Assembly: GCF_016863255.1 (NCBI RefSeq)
Contig: NZ_BOON01000006.1
Span: forward strand, 62,001-126,000
Source: Planosporangium mesophilum
GTDB lineage: Bacteria; Actinomycetota; Actinomycetes; Mycobacteriales; Micromonosporaceae
DNA: 64,000 nt
Direction: 5' to 3'
Below are positions 9,337-19,181 of the stretch, in pieces. Within the stretch, counting starts at the first letter, position 1; each line of letters begins with the position of its first letter. Under the pieces are notes generated by a model. That model was not told where the DNA came from, ran no database searches, and worked only from the letters and a program-made list of their open reading frames with translations. Both the position numbers and the translations under genes were made by a program.

Positions 9337-9971
9337 GACCGGCTCTTTCGTTCCGCGTCCAGATCCGCCATCAGGGCAGTGGGGTCGACCACTACTCCCC
9401 TGGCGGTGAGCGCCTGCCAGCCGGTCCGGGCCAGGATCTTGAGGTCCAGCAGGTACGACCATTCGGCGACGTATCGAGCGTCCATCGCCAGCCGGTCGTC
9501 CCAGGTGGCACCGTTGCGCCCGTTCACCTGGGCCAGGCCGGTGATTCCCGGCCGGGCGTCGAAGCGCAGTAACTCCCGGCCGGAGTACCACGGGTCGTAC
9601 CGGGGCAGCAGCGGTCTCGGTCCTACCAGGCTCATCTCGCCGCGGATCACGTTCAGCAGCTCCGGAAGCTCGTCAATGCTCGACTTGCGCAGGAACCGGC
9701 CGACGGCGTTCATCCGTGCGGAACCCGGCAGCAACACTCCGAGCGGGTCCCGGGCGTCCGTCATCGTTTTGAACTTGAGCAGCCGGAACGCGCGTCGTCC
9801 GTGTCCGGTCCGCAGTTGGCTGAAGAGGACGGGACGGCCCAGCGACACCGCTATCGCGATGGCGGCAAGCGCCGTCAGCGGAGCCGTCAGTACAAGGACG
9901 ACGACGGCCAGCACGAGGTCGGTCGCCCGCTTCGCGGCGGAGCGGTAAACGGCCGGCTCCCCAGCCCTCAC
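9333..9971 (-). CDS. Small (PglC-like) phosphoglycosyl transferase, initiating sugar transferase
   Basis: 212 residues, the size of monotopic PglC-type enzymes rather than long WbaP types. One membrane-entry helix spans about residues 17-40 (LVLAVVVLVLTAPLTALAAI). The catalytic region has FKTMTDARDP, the Asp-Glu dyad in KSSIDELPELLNVIRGEMSLVGPRP, and RPGITGLAQVNGRN. Family members transfer a phospho-sugar from a UDP-sugar to undecaprenyl phosphate, the first membrane step of glycan assembly. GTG 9971 overlaps the aminotransferase stop as GTGA. It is one of two initiating transferases in this window; the other, of long type, is at 24276-25931. Confidence 0.9.
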   Translation of the reverse strand: MRAGEPAVYRSAAKRATDLVLAVVVLVLTAPLTALAAIAIAVSLGRPVLFSQLRTGHGRRAFRLLKFKTMTDARDPLGVLLPGSARMNAVGRFLRKSSIDELPELLNVIRGEMSLVGPRPLLPRYDPWYSGRELLRFDARPGITGLAQVNGRNGATWDDRLAMDARYVAEWSYLLDLKILARTGWQALTARGVVVDPTALMADLDAERKSRS

Positions 9972-11101
9972 TGCCCGTTCCCCACGAACTCCGCGATGGC
10001 GTCGCAGACGCGGCCGATCTGCTGCTCGTCGAGCGCCGAGCCGCTGGGCAGCGTGAGTCCGGTCTCGAACAGCCGCGCCGCCGCACCGGTCAGTACGCTC
10101 CTCGCGCCGGCGAACACCGGCTGCAGGTGCATGGGCTTCCAGACCGGCCGGGTCTCGATGTCACGTTCGGACAGGTGGGCCGACAGCTCGCCGGCGCACC
10201 AGCCGGCGGTCGCCGGATCGACCACGATCACGGTCAACCAGCAGTTGCCACCGTCGTCCTCGTCGCCCAGCACGCTCACACCGTCGACGCCGGCGAACAG
10301 CTTGGCGTACCGGTCGCGCAGCCCGCGCCGCCGCTCGATCATCTCGTCCAGCCGCGCCAACTGCGCCCGCCCCAGCGCCGCGAGCAGGTTGCTGAGGCGG
10401 TAGTTGTACCCGATGTCGGTGTGCTCGTAGTGCACGACCGGCTGCCGGGCCTGCGTGGCGAGGTAACGGGCGTGCGCGGCAAGCTCCGCGTCGTCGGACA
10501 GCAGCATCCCGCCGCCCGACGTGGTCATGATCTTGTTGCCGTTGAACGAGAGCACCGCGGCCCGGCCGAACGATCCCGCCGCCGCGCCCCGGTACGTGGC
10601 GCCCAGGGCCTCCGCCGCGTCCTCGACCACGGGCACCCCGTACTCGGCGCAGAGCGGCAGGATGGCGGCGTAGTCGGCGCACCGGCCGAACAGGTCGACC
10701 GGCACGACCGCACCGACCCGGCGGCCCTCGGACCGCAGCGCGACCAGCGTGTCCGCCAGCAGGGCGGCATCCAGGTTGCCGGTGGCGGGGTCGCAGTCGA
10801 CGAACACCGGTTCCGCACCGGTGTACACGACCGCGTTGGCCGTCGCGGCGAACGTCAACGTCGGCACCACCACGACATCACCCGGCCCCACCCCGAGACC
10901 GAGCAGGGCCAGGTGCAGCGCGGCCGTGCCGGAGCTGAGCGCTACGGCGTGCGCGACCCCGACTCGCTCCGCCATCTCCCGCTCGAACGCGTCGACGCTC
11001 GGCCCCAGCGGCGCCACCCAACCCGAGCGGACGGCGTCGAGCAGGTACCGCTCCTCCAGCGGGCCGATGTCCGGAGCGGACAGGTACACCCGGCCGGTCA
11101 T
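9968..11101 (-). CDS. DegT/DnrJ/EryC1/StrS family PLP-dependent sugar aminotransferase (PglE-like)
   Basis: 377 residues, full length for the family. Visible are SSGTAALHLALLGLGVGPGD, PTLTFAATANAV, VVEDAAEALGATY (Asp161 contacting the PLP pyridine) and SFNGNKIMTTSGGG with the Schiff-base Lys190. The TDIGYNYRLSNL segment is the usual substrate-loop region. ATG 11101 is preceded by AGAAAGG. It is the first gene of the leftward operon down to 5048. With the 4,6-dehydratase at 13620 it would convert a 4-keto sugar to a 4-amino sugar, as PglE does for UDP-bacillosamine (inference). Confidence 0.9.
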   Translation of the reverse strand: MTGRVYLSAPDIGPLEERYLLDAVRSGWVAPLGPSVDAFEREMAERVGVAHAVALSSGTAALHLALLGLGVGPGDVVVVPTLTFAATANAVVYTGAEPVFVDCDPATGNLDAALLADTLVALRSEGRRVGAVVPVDLFGRCADYAAILPLCAEYGVPVVEDAAEALGATYRGAAAGSFGRAAVLSFNGNKIMTTSGGGMLLSDDAELAAHARYLATQARQPVVHYEHTDIGYNYRLSNLLAALGRAQLARLDEMIERRRGLRDRYAKLFAGVDGVSVLGDEDDGGNCWLTVIVVDPATAGWCAGELSAHLSERDIETRPVWKPMHLQPVFAGARSVLTGAAARLFETGLTLPSGSALDEQQIGRVCDAIAEFVGNGQ

Positions 11102-11203
11102 CGTGGCAACGCGCCTTTCTGCCCTAAATGAACGTTATGGTGACCCATACCGGGGCCTTCGCCGCCGCGTCGGCCGGGACGGATCGAGTAGGGAGCACAG
11201 CAG

Positions 11204-11794
11204 GTGACCACGGGCGACGGATTCCGGATGTTGATCGTCTGCCACGCCAACATCTGCCGGTCGCCGATGGTGGAGCGGCTGGCGCGGCAGGCGTTCGAGT
11301 CGCGGCTGGGACCGGCCGCCAAGGCGGTCGAGATCTCCAGCGCCGGCACCCACGCCCGGTCGGACTGGGCGATGCACCCCAACACCGAGTACGTGCTGCG
11401 CGAGTACGGGGCGGACGTGAGCGACTTCGCCAGTCGCCGGCTCACCCCGGACCTCGTCGCCTCCGCCGACCTCGTGCTGGCGGCCGACCGGGAGCAGCGC
11501 TCCGCCTGCGTGACGCTGGTTCCGTCGGCCCTGCGGCGGACGTTCACGCTCAAACAGTTCGGCCGGCTCGCCGCCGCCGTCCCGGCGCACCGGCTGGCCG
11601 CCGGGTCACCGCACGAGCGGCTGGCGGCGCTCCGGGACGAGGCGCTCATCGTGCGCAGCGAAGTGCCCTTCGTCCCTCCCGCCGAGGATGACCTGGCAGA
11701 TCCCGTCCGCGAGCCGATCGAAGCGTTCGCATACTGCTCGCAGGAGATCTCCGAGGTGCTTCGGGTCATCGTGGACCGGATCGCGTCGGAGTAG
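11204..11794 (+). CDS. Low-molecular-weight protein-tyrosine phosphatase (Wzb-like)
   Basis: 196 residues from GTG 11204. The P-loop is IVCHANICRSPMVE: Cys13-X5-Arg-Ser fits CX5RS, although the usual Gly after Cys-X is Ala here. SSAGTH follows, and a DP motif near residue 167 (LADPVREP) supplies the general acid. Family members dephosphorylate the C-terminal tyrosines of Wzc-type autokinases. Its 3' end overlaps by 29 bases the 3' end of exactly such a kinase on the other strand, strongly suggesting a cognate pair. It is about 40-50 residues longer than typical Wzb/Etp; the extra sequence lies at about residues 115-160. Confidence 0.88.
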   Translation: MTTGDGFRMLIVCHANICRSPMVERLARQAFESRLGPAAKAVEISSAGTHARSDWAMHPNTEYVLREYGADVSDFASRRLTPDLVASADLVLAADREQRSACVTLVPSALRRTFTLKQFGRLAAAVPAHRLAAGSPHERLAALRDEALIVRSEVPFVPPAEDDLADPVREPIEAFAYCSQEISEVLRVIVDRIASE

Positions 11795-13427
11795 GAACGG
11801 TCGTCTCCCCGTACGCCGGCGACTGTTCCTTCGTCCGCGGCCCCATGTTCGAAGGCGGTGCCCCGACGGACGCGCGCCCCACCCTCGGAGCCGCGCCGGA
11901 GACCGGGGCCGCCGGCGGGGCCGAGATCGGCCGCGCGGGCGGGCCGGATGCCGGCGGAGCCGGTGGGGCGGATACCGACCGGGCGTGCTGGGCCGAGGTG
12001 GCGCGGGCAGGCGACGCCGAGGCGGTCAGCGCGGCCGGGACCCGCTTGCCGTTCGACCGCCCGCCCTCGTCCTGGCCGTAGTAGTAGTAGTTCTCGGACT
12101 TCATCCCCGGCACGAGGTTGAGCGCGCAGCCGAGCAGCCGGGCGTTGACCGTCTCGAGCGCTTGCAGCGCACCGGTCACCTGGGCGGTCGACGTCTTGGC
12201 CGCGCGCACCACCAGCACGGCGCCGTCGGCGACGGTCGTCAGGATTGCGGCGTCGGTCACCGGAAGCAGCGGCGGCGAGTCGATGACGACGACGTCGAAG
12301 CGTTCCCGGAACGTGCCGAGCAGGTCCGCCATGTGCTGCGAAGCGAGCAGTTCGCTCGGGTTCGGCGGCAGGAAGCCGCTGGGCAGGATCCACAGGCCCT
12401 GGCTCCACCGCTGGATGACGTCCTCCGGCTGCGCCTGGCCGGCCAGCAGGTTGGTCAGACCGACGGCGCCCTCGATGCCGAAGTACTCGGCGACCTTCGG
12501 GCGGCGCAGGTCGGCGTCGATGAGCAGGACCCGCTGGCCGGCCTCCGCGAACACGATGGCGAGGTTCGCCGACGTGGAGGACTTGCCCTCGCTCGGCAGG
12601 GCGCTGGTGACCACCATGACCCGTACCGGCCGGTCGACGTCGACGAACTGCAGGTTGGTGCGCAGCTTGCGGAGCGCCTCGGCCCGCGCCGACCGCTGCG
12701 CGCTACCGGTGACCAGCGGCGCCTTCGCCGCCTCCGGATCGTTCGGAATCATGGCCAGCACCGGCGCGCCGGCCAGCTCCTGCAGCGCTTCGGCGCTCTT
12801 CACCGTGTTGTCGAGCAACTCGCGAAGGACCGCGATCGCGGCACCGACCAGCAGCCCGAGCAGGACGGCGAGGCCGAGGTTGCGGGCCGGTCGCGGCGAG
12901 ACCGGGGTCTCGTCGAGCTTAGGACCGGCGATGACTTCGACCTTGACCGTCGACGCGAGCGGCGCGGCGGGGGTGGGGGTACCGGCCGTGGCGGGAGTCT
13001 CCAGCGACTCGACCATCTTGGTGAACTGCGCGGCCAGTACGTCCGCGATCAACTTGGACCGCTGCTTGGAGCCGTCCGTGACCGTGGCCTGCAACAGTAC
13101 CGTCTCCGGGACCGGCTGTGCCGTGATCCGCTGCTGCACCTGGTCAGGTGAGAGGCCGACCCCGGGCTGCTTGGCGACCACCGCCGCCAGGCGGTCACCG
13201 GTGATGAGGGTGCCGTACGACTTCACCCGCTGCTGGGACAGCAGGCTGCCCTGGTAGGCGTCGGTGACGCCGCGGTTGGGCGTACCGATGAAGAACGTCG
13301 TCGTCGTCGCGTACTGCGGGGGCGTCCGGAGCGTGATGACCGCCGCCACCGACACCGCGAGGGCGACCGCGGCCGGCAGCAGCCACCAGCGCTTCCTGAT
13401 CGCGCGGAGGTAATCCCGCAGCTCCAC
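11766..13427 (-). CDS. Wzc-like polysaccharide co-polymerase / tyrosine autokinase
   Basis: 553 residues. The Wzz-type N-terminus has two membrane spans at about 15-33 and 183-201 with an extracytoplasmic part between them. The BY-kinase domain follows: Walker A TSALPSEGKSSTSA (residues 274-287), Walker A' LLIDADLRRP (301-310) and Walker B VVVIDSPPLLPV (379-390). A short Tyr cluster ENYYYYGQDE (445-454) is the probable autophosphorylation site. After it comes a tail of about 95 residues rich in Ala, Pro and Ser, unusual for the family. GTG 13427 has a strong ribosome site (TAGGAGG). It should control chain length and polymerisation together with the phosphatase that overlaps its 3' end. Confidence 0.9.
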   Translation of the reverse strand: MELRDYLRAIRKRWWLLPAAVALAVSVAAVITLRTPPQYATTTTFFIGTPNRGVTDAYQGSLLSQQRVKSYGTLITGDRLAAVVAKQPGVGLSPDQVQQRITAQPVPETVLLQATVTDGSKQRSKLIADVLAAQFTKMVESLETPATAGTPTPAAPLASTVKVEVIAGPKLDETPVSPRPARNLGLAVLLGLLVGAAIAVLRELLDNTVKSAEALQELAGAPVLAMIPNDPEAAKAPLVTGSAQRSARAEALRKLRTNLQFVDVDRPVRVMVVTSALPSEGKSSTSANLAIVFAEAGQRVLLIDADLRRPKVAEYFGIEGAVGLTNLLAGQAQPEDVIQRWSQGLWILPSGFLPPNPSELLASQHMADLLGTFRERFDVVVIDSPPLLPVTDAAILTTVADGAVLVVRAAKTSTAQVTGALQALETVNARLLGCALNLVPGMKSENYYYYGQDEGGRSNGKRVPAALTASASPARATSAQHARSVSAPPAPPASGPPARPISAPPAAPVSGAAPRVGRASVGAPPSNMGPRTKEQSPAYGETTVPTPTRSGPR

Positions 13428-13483
13428 CTTGCCTCCTAGACAGCGGTCGTCCTTTCGTCCGCCAAGTCTACGAGTCCGGCCAC

Positions 13484-13530
13484 CTTTTACGCCGATTTAC
13501 CGTTTTTAAGCGTATAGAAACCACAAAACA
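13484..13530. promoter_or_regulatory. AT-rich divergent promoter region between kinase and dehydratase genes
   Basis: In the 190-base gap between the divergent kinase (start 13427) and dehydratase (start 13620 or 13632), this stretch is strikingly A/T-rich against the GC-rich background. It contains TTTTACGCCGATTTACCG (two TTTAC repeats 10 bases apart) and, rightward, TATAGA at 13513-13518. Divergent promoters and a regulator site are likely here. Exact -35/-10 pairs are not clear. Confidence 0.45.
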
Positions 13531-13619
13531 GGCCGATAGGACAGAGTGAAGAGGTACCCGGTGGACCGCGAGCCCGGTCCACCCCGATACGGAGCACGAG
13601 CCGAACGGACAGGAACCCC

Positions 13620-15509
13620 TTGAGGCCCCAAATGGGACGATCGACCCAGAGACAGCTGATGATCCTCGCGTCGTTCGCCGTGGACGCCGCCGCGTGGGCG
13701 TTCGGGCTGTCCGCCGCCGTCTTCACCCGGTACGAGTTCGCGATGACGCCGACCCGGTTCGGCAGGACGGCGCTGGTGGTCGCGCTGGCCATCTGCCTGC
13801 AGGCGATCATCGGGTACGCGCACCTGCTCTACCAGGGCCGGTACCGGTTCGGTAGCTTCGAGGAGGTCCGCGGCGTCACCCTGACCGTCCTGCTCGCGAT
13901 GGTCGCGCTGCTCGGCATCGACCTGGTGGCACCCGTCCGACTCGTACCCGGCAGCACCCCGGTGGTCGGCGGCATGGTCGCCCTCGTCGTCATGTTCGGG
14001 GTGCGCTATCTGCGGCGGCTGCAGCGCGAGCGCGCCAGCCGGCCCGACACCGACCACGCGACCCCGGTGCTGCTGTTCGGCGCCGGATCGGCCGGCCACG
14101 ACCTGCTGCGCTCGATGCTGCGCGACCCGCAGGGCCGCTACCTGCCGGTCGGCTTCGTCGACGACGACCCGGCCAAGCGGTACCTGCGCAGCCAGCGCGT
14201 CGCCGTGCTGGGTACCCGGACGGACCTGGAGGCGATCATCGCCGCCAAGAAGGCCCGTACCGTCGTCTTCTCCGTCGCCAACGCCGACGCAGAGCTGGTC
14301 CGCGACGTCCGCGACCGCACCCTGCGCGCCGGTGCCACCTTCAAGATCCTGCCCTCGGTCAGCGAACTGCTCGACGGCCGCGTCAGCGTCGGCGACATCC
14401 GCGACGTCCAGGTCACCGACCTGCTCGGCCGCCACCAGCTCGAGACCGACATCGACACCATCGCCGGCTACCTGACAGGCAAGCGCGTCCTGGTCACCGG
14501 CGCCGGCGGCTCCATCGGCTCGGAGCTGTGCCGCCAGATCCACCGTTTCAAGCCCGCCGAGCTGCTGATGCTCGACCGCGACGAGTCCGCCCTGCACGCC
14601 GTCGAACTGTCCCTGCACGGCAAGGCCCTGCTCGACAGCCCCGACACCATCCTGGCCGACCTGCGCGACACCGAAACCATCCGCCACATCTTCGCCACCC
14701 GCCGCCCGCAGGTGGTCTTCCACGCCGCCGCGCTCAAGCACCTACCACTGCTCGAGCAGTACCCCGGCGAGGCCGTACAGACCAACGTCTGGGGCACGCT
14801 CACGGTCCTGGAGGCGTCGGCGGGTGTGGAACGGTTCGTCAACATCTCCACCGACAAGGCCGCCAACCCGCAGAGCGTGCTCGGCTACTCCAAGCGGATC
14901 GCCGAGCGGCTGACCGCCCACGCCGCCCGTACCGGTACCGGAGTCTTCCTCAACGTGCGCTTCGGCAACGTGCTGGGCAGCCGCGGCTCGGTGCTGACCG
15001 CGTTCACCGCCCAGGCCGCCGCCGGTGGGCCCATCACCGTCACCCACCCCGACGTCACCCGCTACTTCATGACCGTCCAGGAAGCCGTCCAGCTCGTCAT
15101 CCAGGCCGCCGCCATCGGCTCAGGCGGCGAGGCCCTCGTCCTGGAGATGGGCAGCCCCGTGCGCATCGCCGACGTCGCCCGCCAGATCGCCGACCTCGCC
15201 CCCCACCCCGTCGACATCACCTACACCGGACTGCGCCCCGGCGAGAAGCTCCACGAAGAACTCTTCGGCGACGGCGAACACGACGTCCGCCCCATCCACC
15301 CGCTCATCTCACACGTTGACGTGCCCCCACTGGACCCCACGCAGGCGCGGGCCCTCGACCCGTACGCGCCGGCGAACACCCTGGTACCGGAGCTGATCTG
15401 GCTGTGCCAGCCCCGTACCCGACCGCTCGCGGCGACGGCGCACACGCCGTACCGGACGATCGCCGAGGCGGTCCGCCAGACCGAGCATCACGAGGTGCGC
15501 TCGGCCTGA
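13620..15509 (+). CDS. PglF/CapD-type membrane nucleotide-sugar 4,6-dehydratase
   Basis: 629 residues from TTG 13620 (AGGAA ribosome site); ATG 13632, with GAGG upstream, is an equally good start. Four hydrophobic segments lie in the first 130 residues. Next comes a Rossmann domain (VLLFGAGSAGHDLLRSM, 150-166), then the catalytic SDR domain with VLVTGAGGSIGSELC (290-304), HAAALKHLPLLE and NISTDKAANPQSVLGYSKR. The TDK triad matches PglF/FlaA1/CapD; the following Met of PglF is Leu here. RFGNVLGSRGSV and GLRPGEKLHEELF complete the family pattern. Expected reaction: UDP-GlcNAc to the 4-keto-6-deoxy sugar, feeding the aminotransferase at 9968-11101. It converges on the next gene with a 6-base gap. 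Confidence 0.9.
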   Translation: MRPQMGRSTQRQLMILASFAVDAAAWAFGLSAAVFTRYEFAMTPTRFGRTALVVALAICLQAIIGYAHLLYQGRYRFGSFEEVRGVTLTVLLAMVALLGIDLVAPVRLVPGSTPVVGGMVALVVMFGVRYLRRLQRERASRPDTDHATPVLLFGAGSAGHDLLRSMLRDPQGRYLPVGFVDDDPAKRYLRSQRVAVLGTRTDLEAIIAAKKARTVVFSVANADAELVRDVRDRTLRAGATFKILPSVSELLDGRVSVGDIRDVQVTDLLGRHQLETDIDTIAGYLTGKRVLVTGAGGSIGSELCRQIHRFKPAELLMLDRDESALHAVELSLHGKALLDSPDTILADLRDTETIRHIFATRRPQVVFHAAALKHLPLLEQYPGEAVQTNVWGTLTVLEASAGVERFVNISTDKAANPQSVLGYSKRIAERLTAHAARTGTGVFLNVRFGNVLGSRGSVLTAFTAQAAAGGPITVTHPDVTRYFMTVQEAVQLVIQAAAIGSGGEALVLEMGSPVRIADVARQIADLAPHPVDITYTGLRPGEKLHEELFGDGEHDVRPIHPLISHVDVPPLDPTQARALDPYAPANTLVPELIWLCQPRTRPLAATAHTPYRTIAEAVRQTEHHEVRSA

Positions 15510-15515
15510 TCCGCG

Positions 15516-16469
15516 TCAGCCACCCCCAGACGGGGCAGCGGCCCCGTCGGCGACCACCTCCGGGGCGCGTTCGGTAGCCCCGTTCTCCCCACCGGCGGCG
15601 AGGTCGACGACCTTGCCGTGCTCGCTGGTCGCCGCCAGCGCCGCGGCGAACAGGACGAGCTGGCTGAACAGGTACATGAAGACGAGCAGGCCGATGGCGC
15701 CGGCGAAGACCTGGTACGCGGGGTTGTGCTGGGTGCGGCCGATGTACCACCGGCCAGCGGTCTTCAGCACGAGCAACCCGACCGCGATCAGCGCCGCCGA
15801 CGGGACGAGGCGGCGCAGCGACATCCGCAACCGGGGCACCAGGCCCAGCAGCGCGGCGCCGAGGATGAAGTCGACCAGGCCCGCGAACAGGGCGGCCGAC
15901 TGGTTGAGCAGGACCCGCAGCGCGGACTGGCTGGGCTCGCCGATCAGCCCCAGTACCAGGTCCTGCACTCCCCCGGCGATCGACACGGACACGGTGAGAA
16001 GGACGCCGAGGCCGATGAGGACGGCGATGTCGACCAGCCAGCGCACCAGCCACGGGCCGGGGTGCTCGTCCAGCAGCCAGATCGCCCGCTGGGTCGAGCG
16101 CAGCGTCTCCACCCATCCGATCCCGGCGAGCGCCAGGCCGACCGCGGCCAGCCGGCCCAGGCTCTGCGCGGTACCGATCAGATCCTCGATTTTGACCCTG
16201 GGCAGGTTGGCCTCGAGGTAGGTCCGGACCGCCGAAACGACCAGCGGGTTGTCCCGCAGGACGTACCCGAGGATGCCGAAGAGCAGCATGGCCAGCGCGA
16301 ACACGGCGAAGAAGCCGTAGTAGGCGTCGGCGGCGGCCAGCCGGTAGCCGTTGACCGTGTCGAAGCGCTCCCCCGCCCTGACCAGGTGGTCGAAGCCCGG
16401 CCATCGGCGGCGCGCCGCGGCGAAGCGGGCCCTCCCGGCGTTGATCAGCCGCTCGGCGTACCGCCGCAC
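15516..16469 (-). CDS. YihY/BrkB family inner-membrane protein
   Basis: About 317 residues with six hydrophobic segments. Characteristic of the family are RLAAADAYYGFFAVFALAMLLFG near the N-terminus and YQVFAGAIGLLVFMYLFSQLVLFAAAL near the C-terminus. GTG 16469 was chosen because GGGGAGG lies 6 bases upstream; a longer reading to 16571 would overlap the upstream gene and is basic, non-conserved sequence. The C-terminus is a short Gly/Ala-rich tail. Family function is poorly defined (formerly annotated RNase BN; transport roles proposed). No functional link to its neighbours is visible. Confidence 0.82.
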   Translation of the reverse strand: MRRYAERLINAGRARFAAARRRWPGFDHLVRAGERFDTVNGYRLAAADAYYGFFAVFALAMLLFGILGYVLRDNPLVVSAVRTYLEANLPRVKIEDLIGTAQSLGRLAAVGLALAGIGWVETLRSTQRAIWLLDEHPGPWLVRWLVDIAVLIGLGVLLTVSVSIAGGVQDLVLGLIGEPSQSALRVLLNQSAALFAGLVDFILGAALLGLVPRLRMSLRRLVPSAALIAVGLLVLKTAGRWYIGRTQHNPAYQVFAGAIGLLVFMYLFSQLVLFAAALAATSEHGKVVDLAAGGENGATERAPEVVADGAAAPSGGG

Positions 16470-16498
16470 GTCAGCCTCCCCGTCTACCGGCCCGGGAT

Positions 16499-17053
16499 CT
16501 AACCTCCATTGTCGGCGGCCGGGAGCGGACCTTCGACTGCGCCGAGGAGGTAGTCCCGGTGCGGTCGCCATCGCCCGTCCGAGCCGTGTTCGAAGAGCGT
16601 AAATCCTTCAACCGGAAACCGCGCCTCGAACCTGGCCAAATCTCGGAAAACGGCATCAAGCTGCGGCGGCGGTACGTCCTGGGCGACCGTCACGTGCGGG
16701 TGGTACGGGAACTTGGTGGCCCGATCGATGGCGTCGATGTCCTGGATCGCCGCGTTGAGCCGCTCGCACTCGCTGATCCCGGCCGCCACCGTCACGAACA
16801 CCACCTCGGTGACCGGCCGGAACGTGCCCGTACCGCGCAGGTGCAGCGGAAACGGCGGGTGCTCCGCGGCGATCTCGGCCAGGCGCCGCTCGATGGCGGC
16901 GAGGTCCGCGGCGTCGACCTCGGTGGGGCCGAGCAGCGTGACGTGTGCGGGGACGTACGCCGCCTGGGGGTCACCCGCCTCGGCGCGTCGCCGGGTGAGC
17001 TCACCGCCCCAGGGCTCCGGTATGTCGATCGCGATACCGATCGTGGTACGCAC
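16499..17053 (-). CDS. 2'-5' RNA ligase family (2H phosphoesterase) protein
   Basis: 184 residues. The two HxT catalytic motifs of the 2H superfamily are present: VPAHVTLLGPTEV near residue 36 and YHPHVTVAQDV near residue 117. Family members include RNA ligases and cyclic phosphodiesterases acting on 2',3'-cyclic phosphates or related nucleotides. GTG 17053 begins 6 bases after the trpS stop without a clear ribosome site, so it is probably translated from the trpS message. Substrate unknown. Confidence 0.82.
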   Translation of the reverse strand: MRTTIGIAIDIPEPWGGELTRRRAEAGDPQAAYVPAHVTLLGPTEVDAADLAAIERRLAEIAAEHPPFPLHLRGTGTFRPVTEVVFVTVAAGISECERLNAAIQDIDAIDRATKFPYHPHVTVAQDVPPPQLDAVFRDLARFEARFPVEGFTLFEHGSDGRWRPHRDYLLGAVEGPLPAADNGG

Positions 17054-17059
17054 GTCGGC

Positions 17060-19100
<2,041 letters not shown>

Positions 19101-19181
19101 GCCGGAATTGTAGGCGGGCCGGACAAGCCGTTCCGAAGGCTGCGTTAGATTTCCCTTGGACGGCGGTTGGGGAGGTATGTG

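Noticed and set aside
8161-9948. Plus-strand frame of 595 codons opposite the GNAT and PglC-like genes
   Set aside because: Antisense to a tightly overlapped operon with clear motifs; low-complexity Arg/Pro content.
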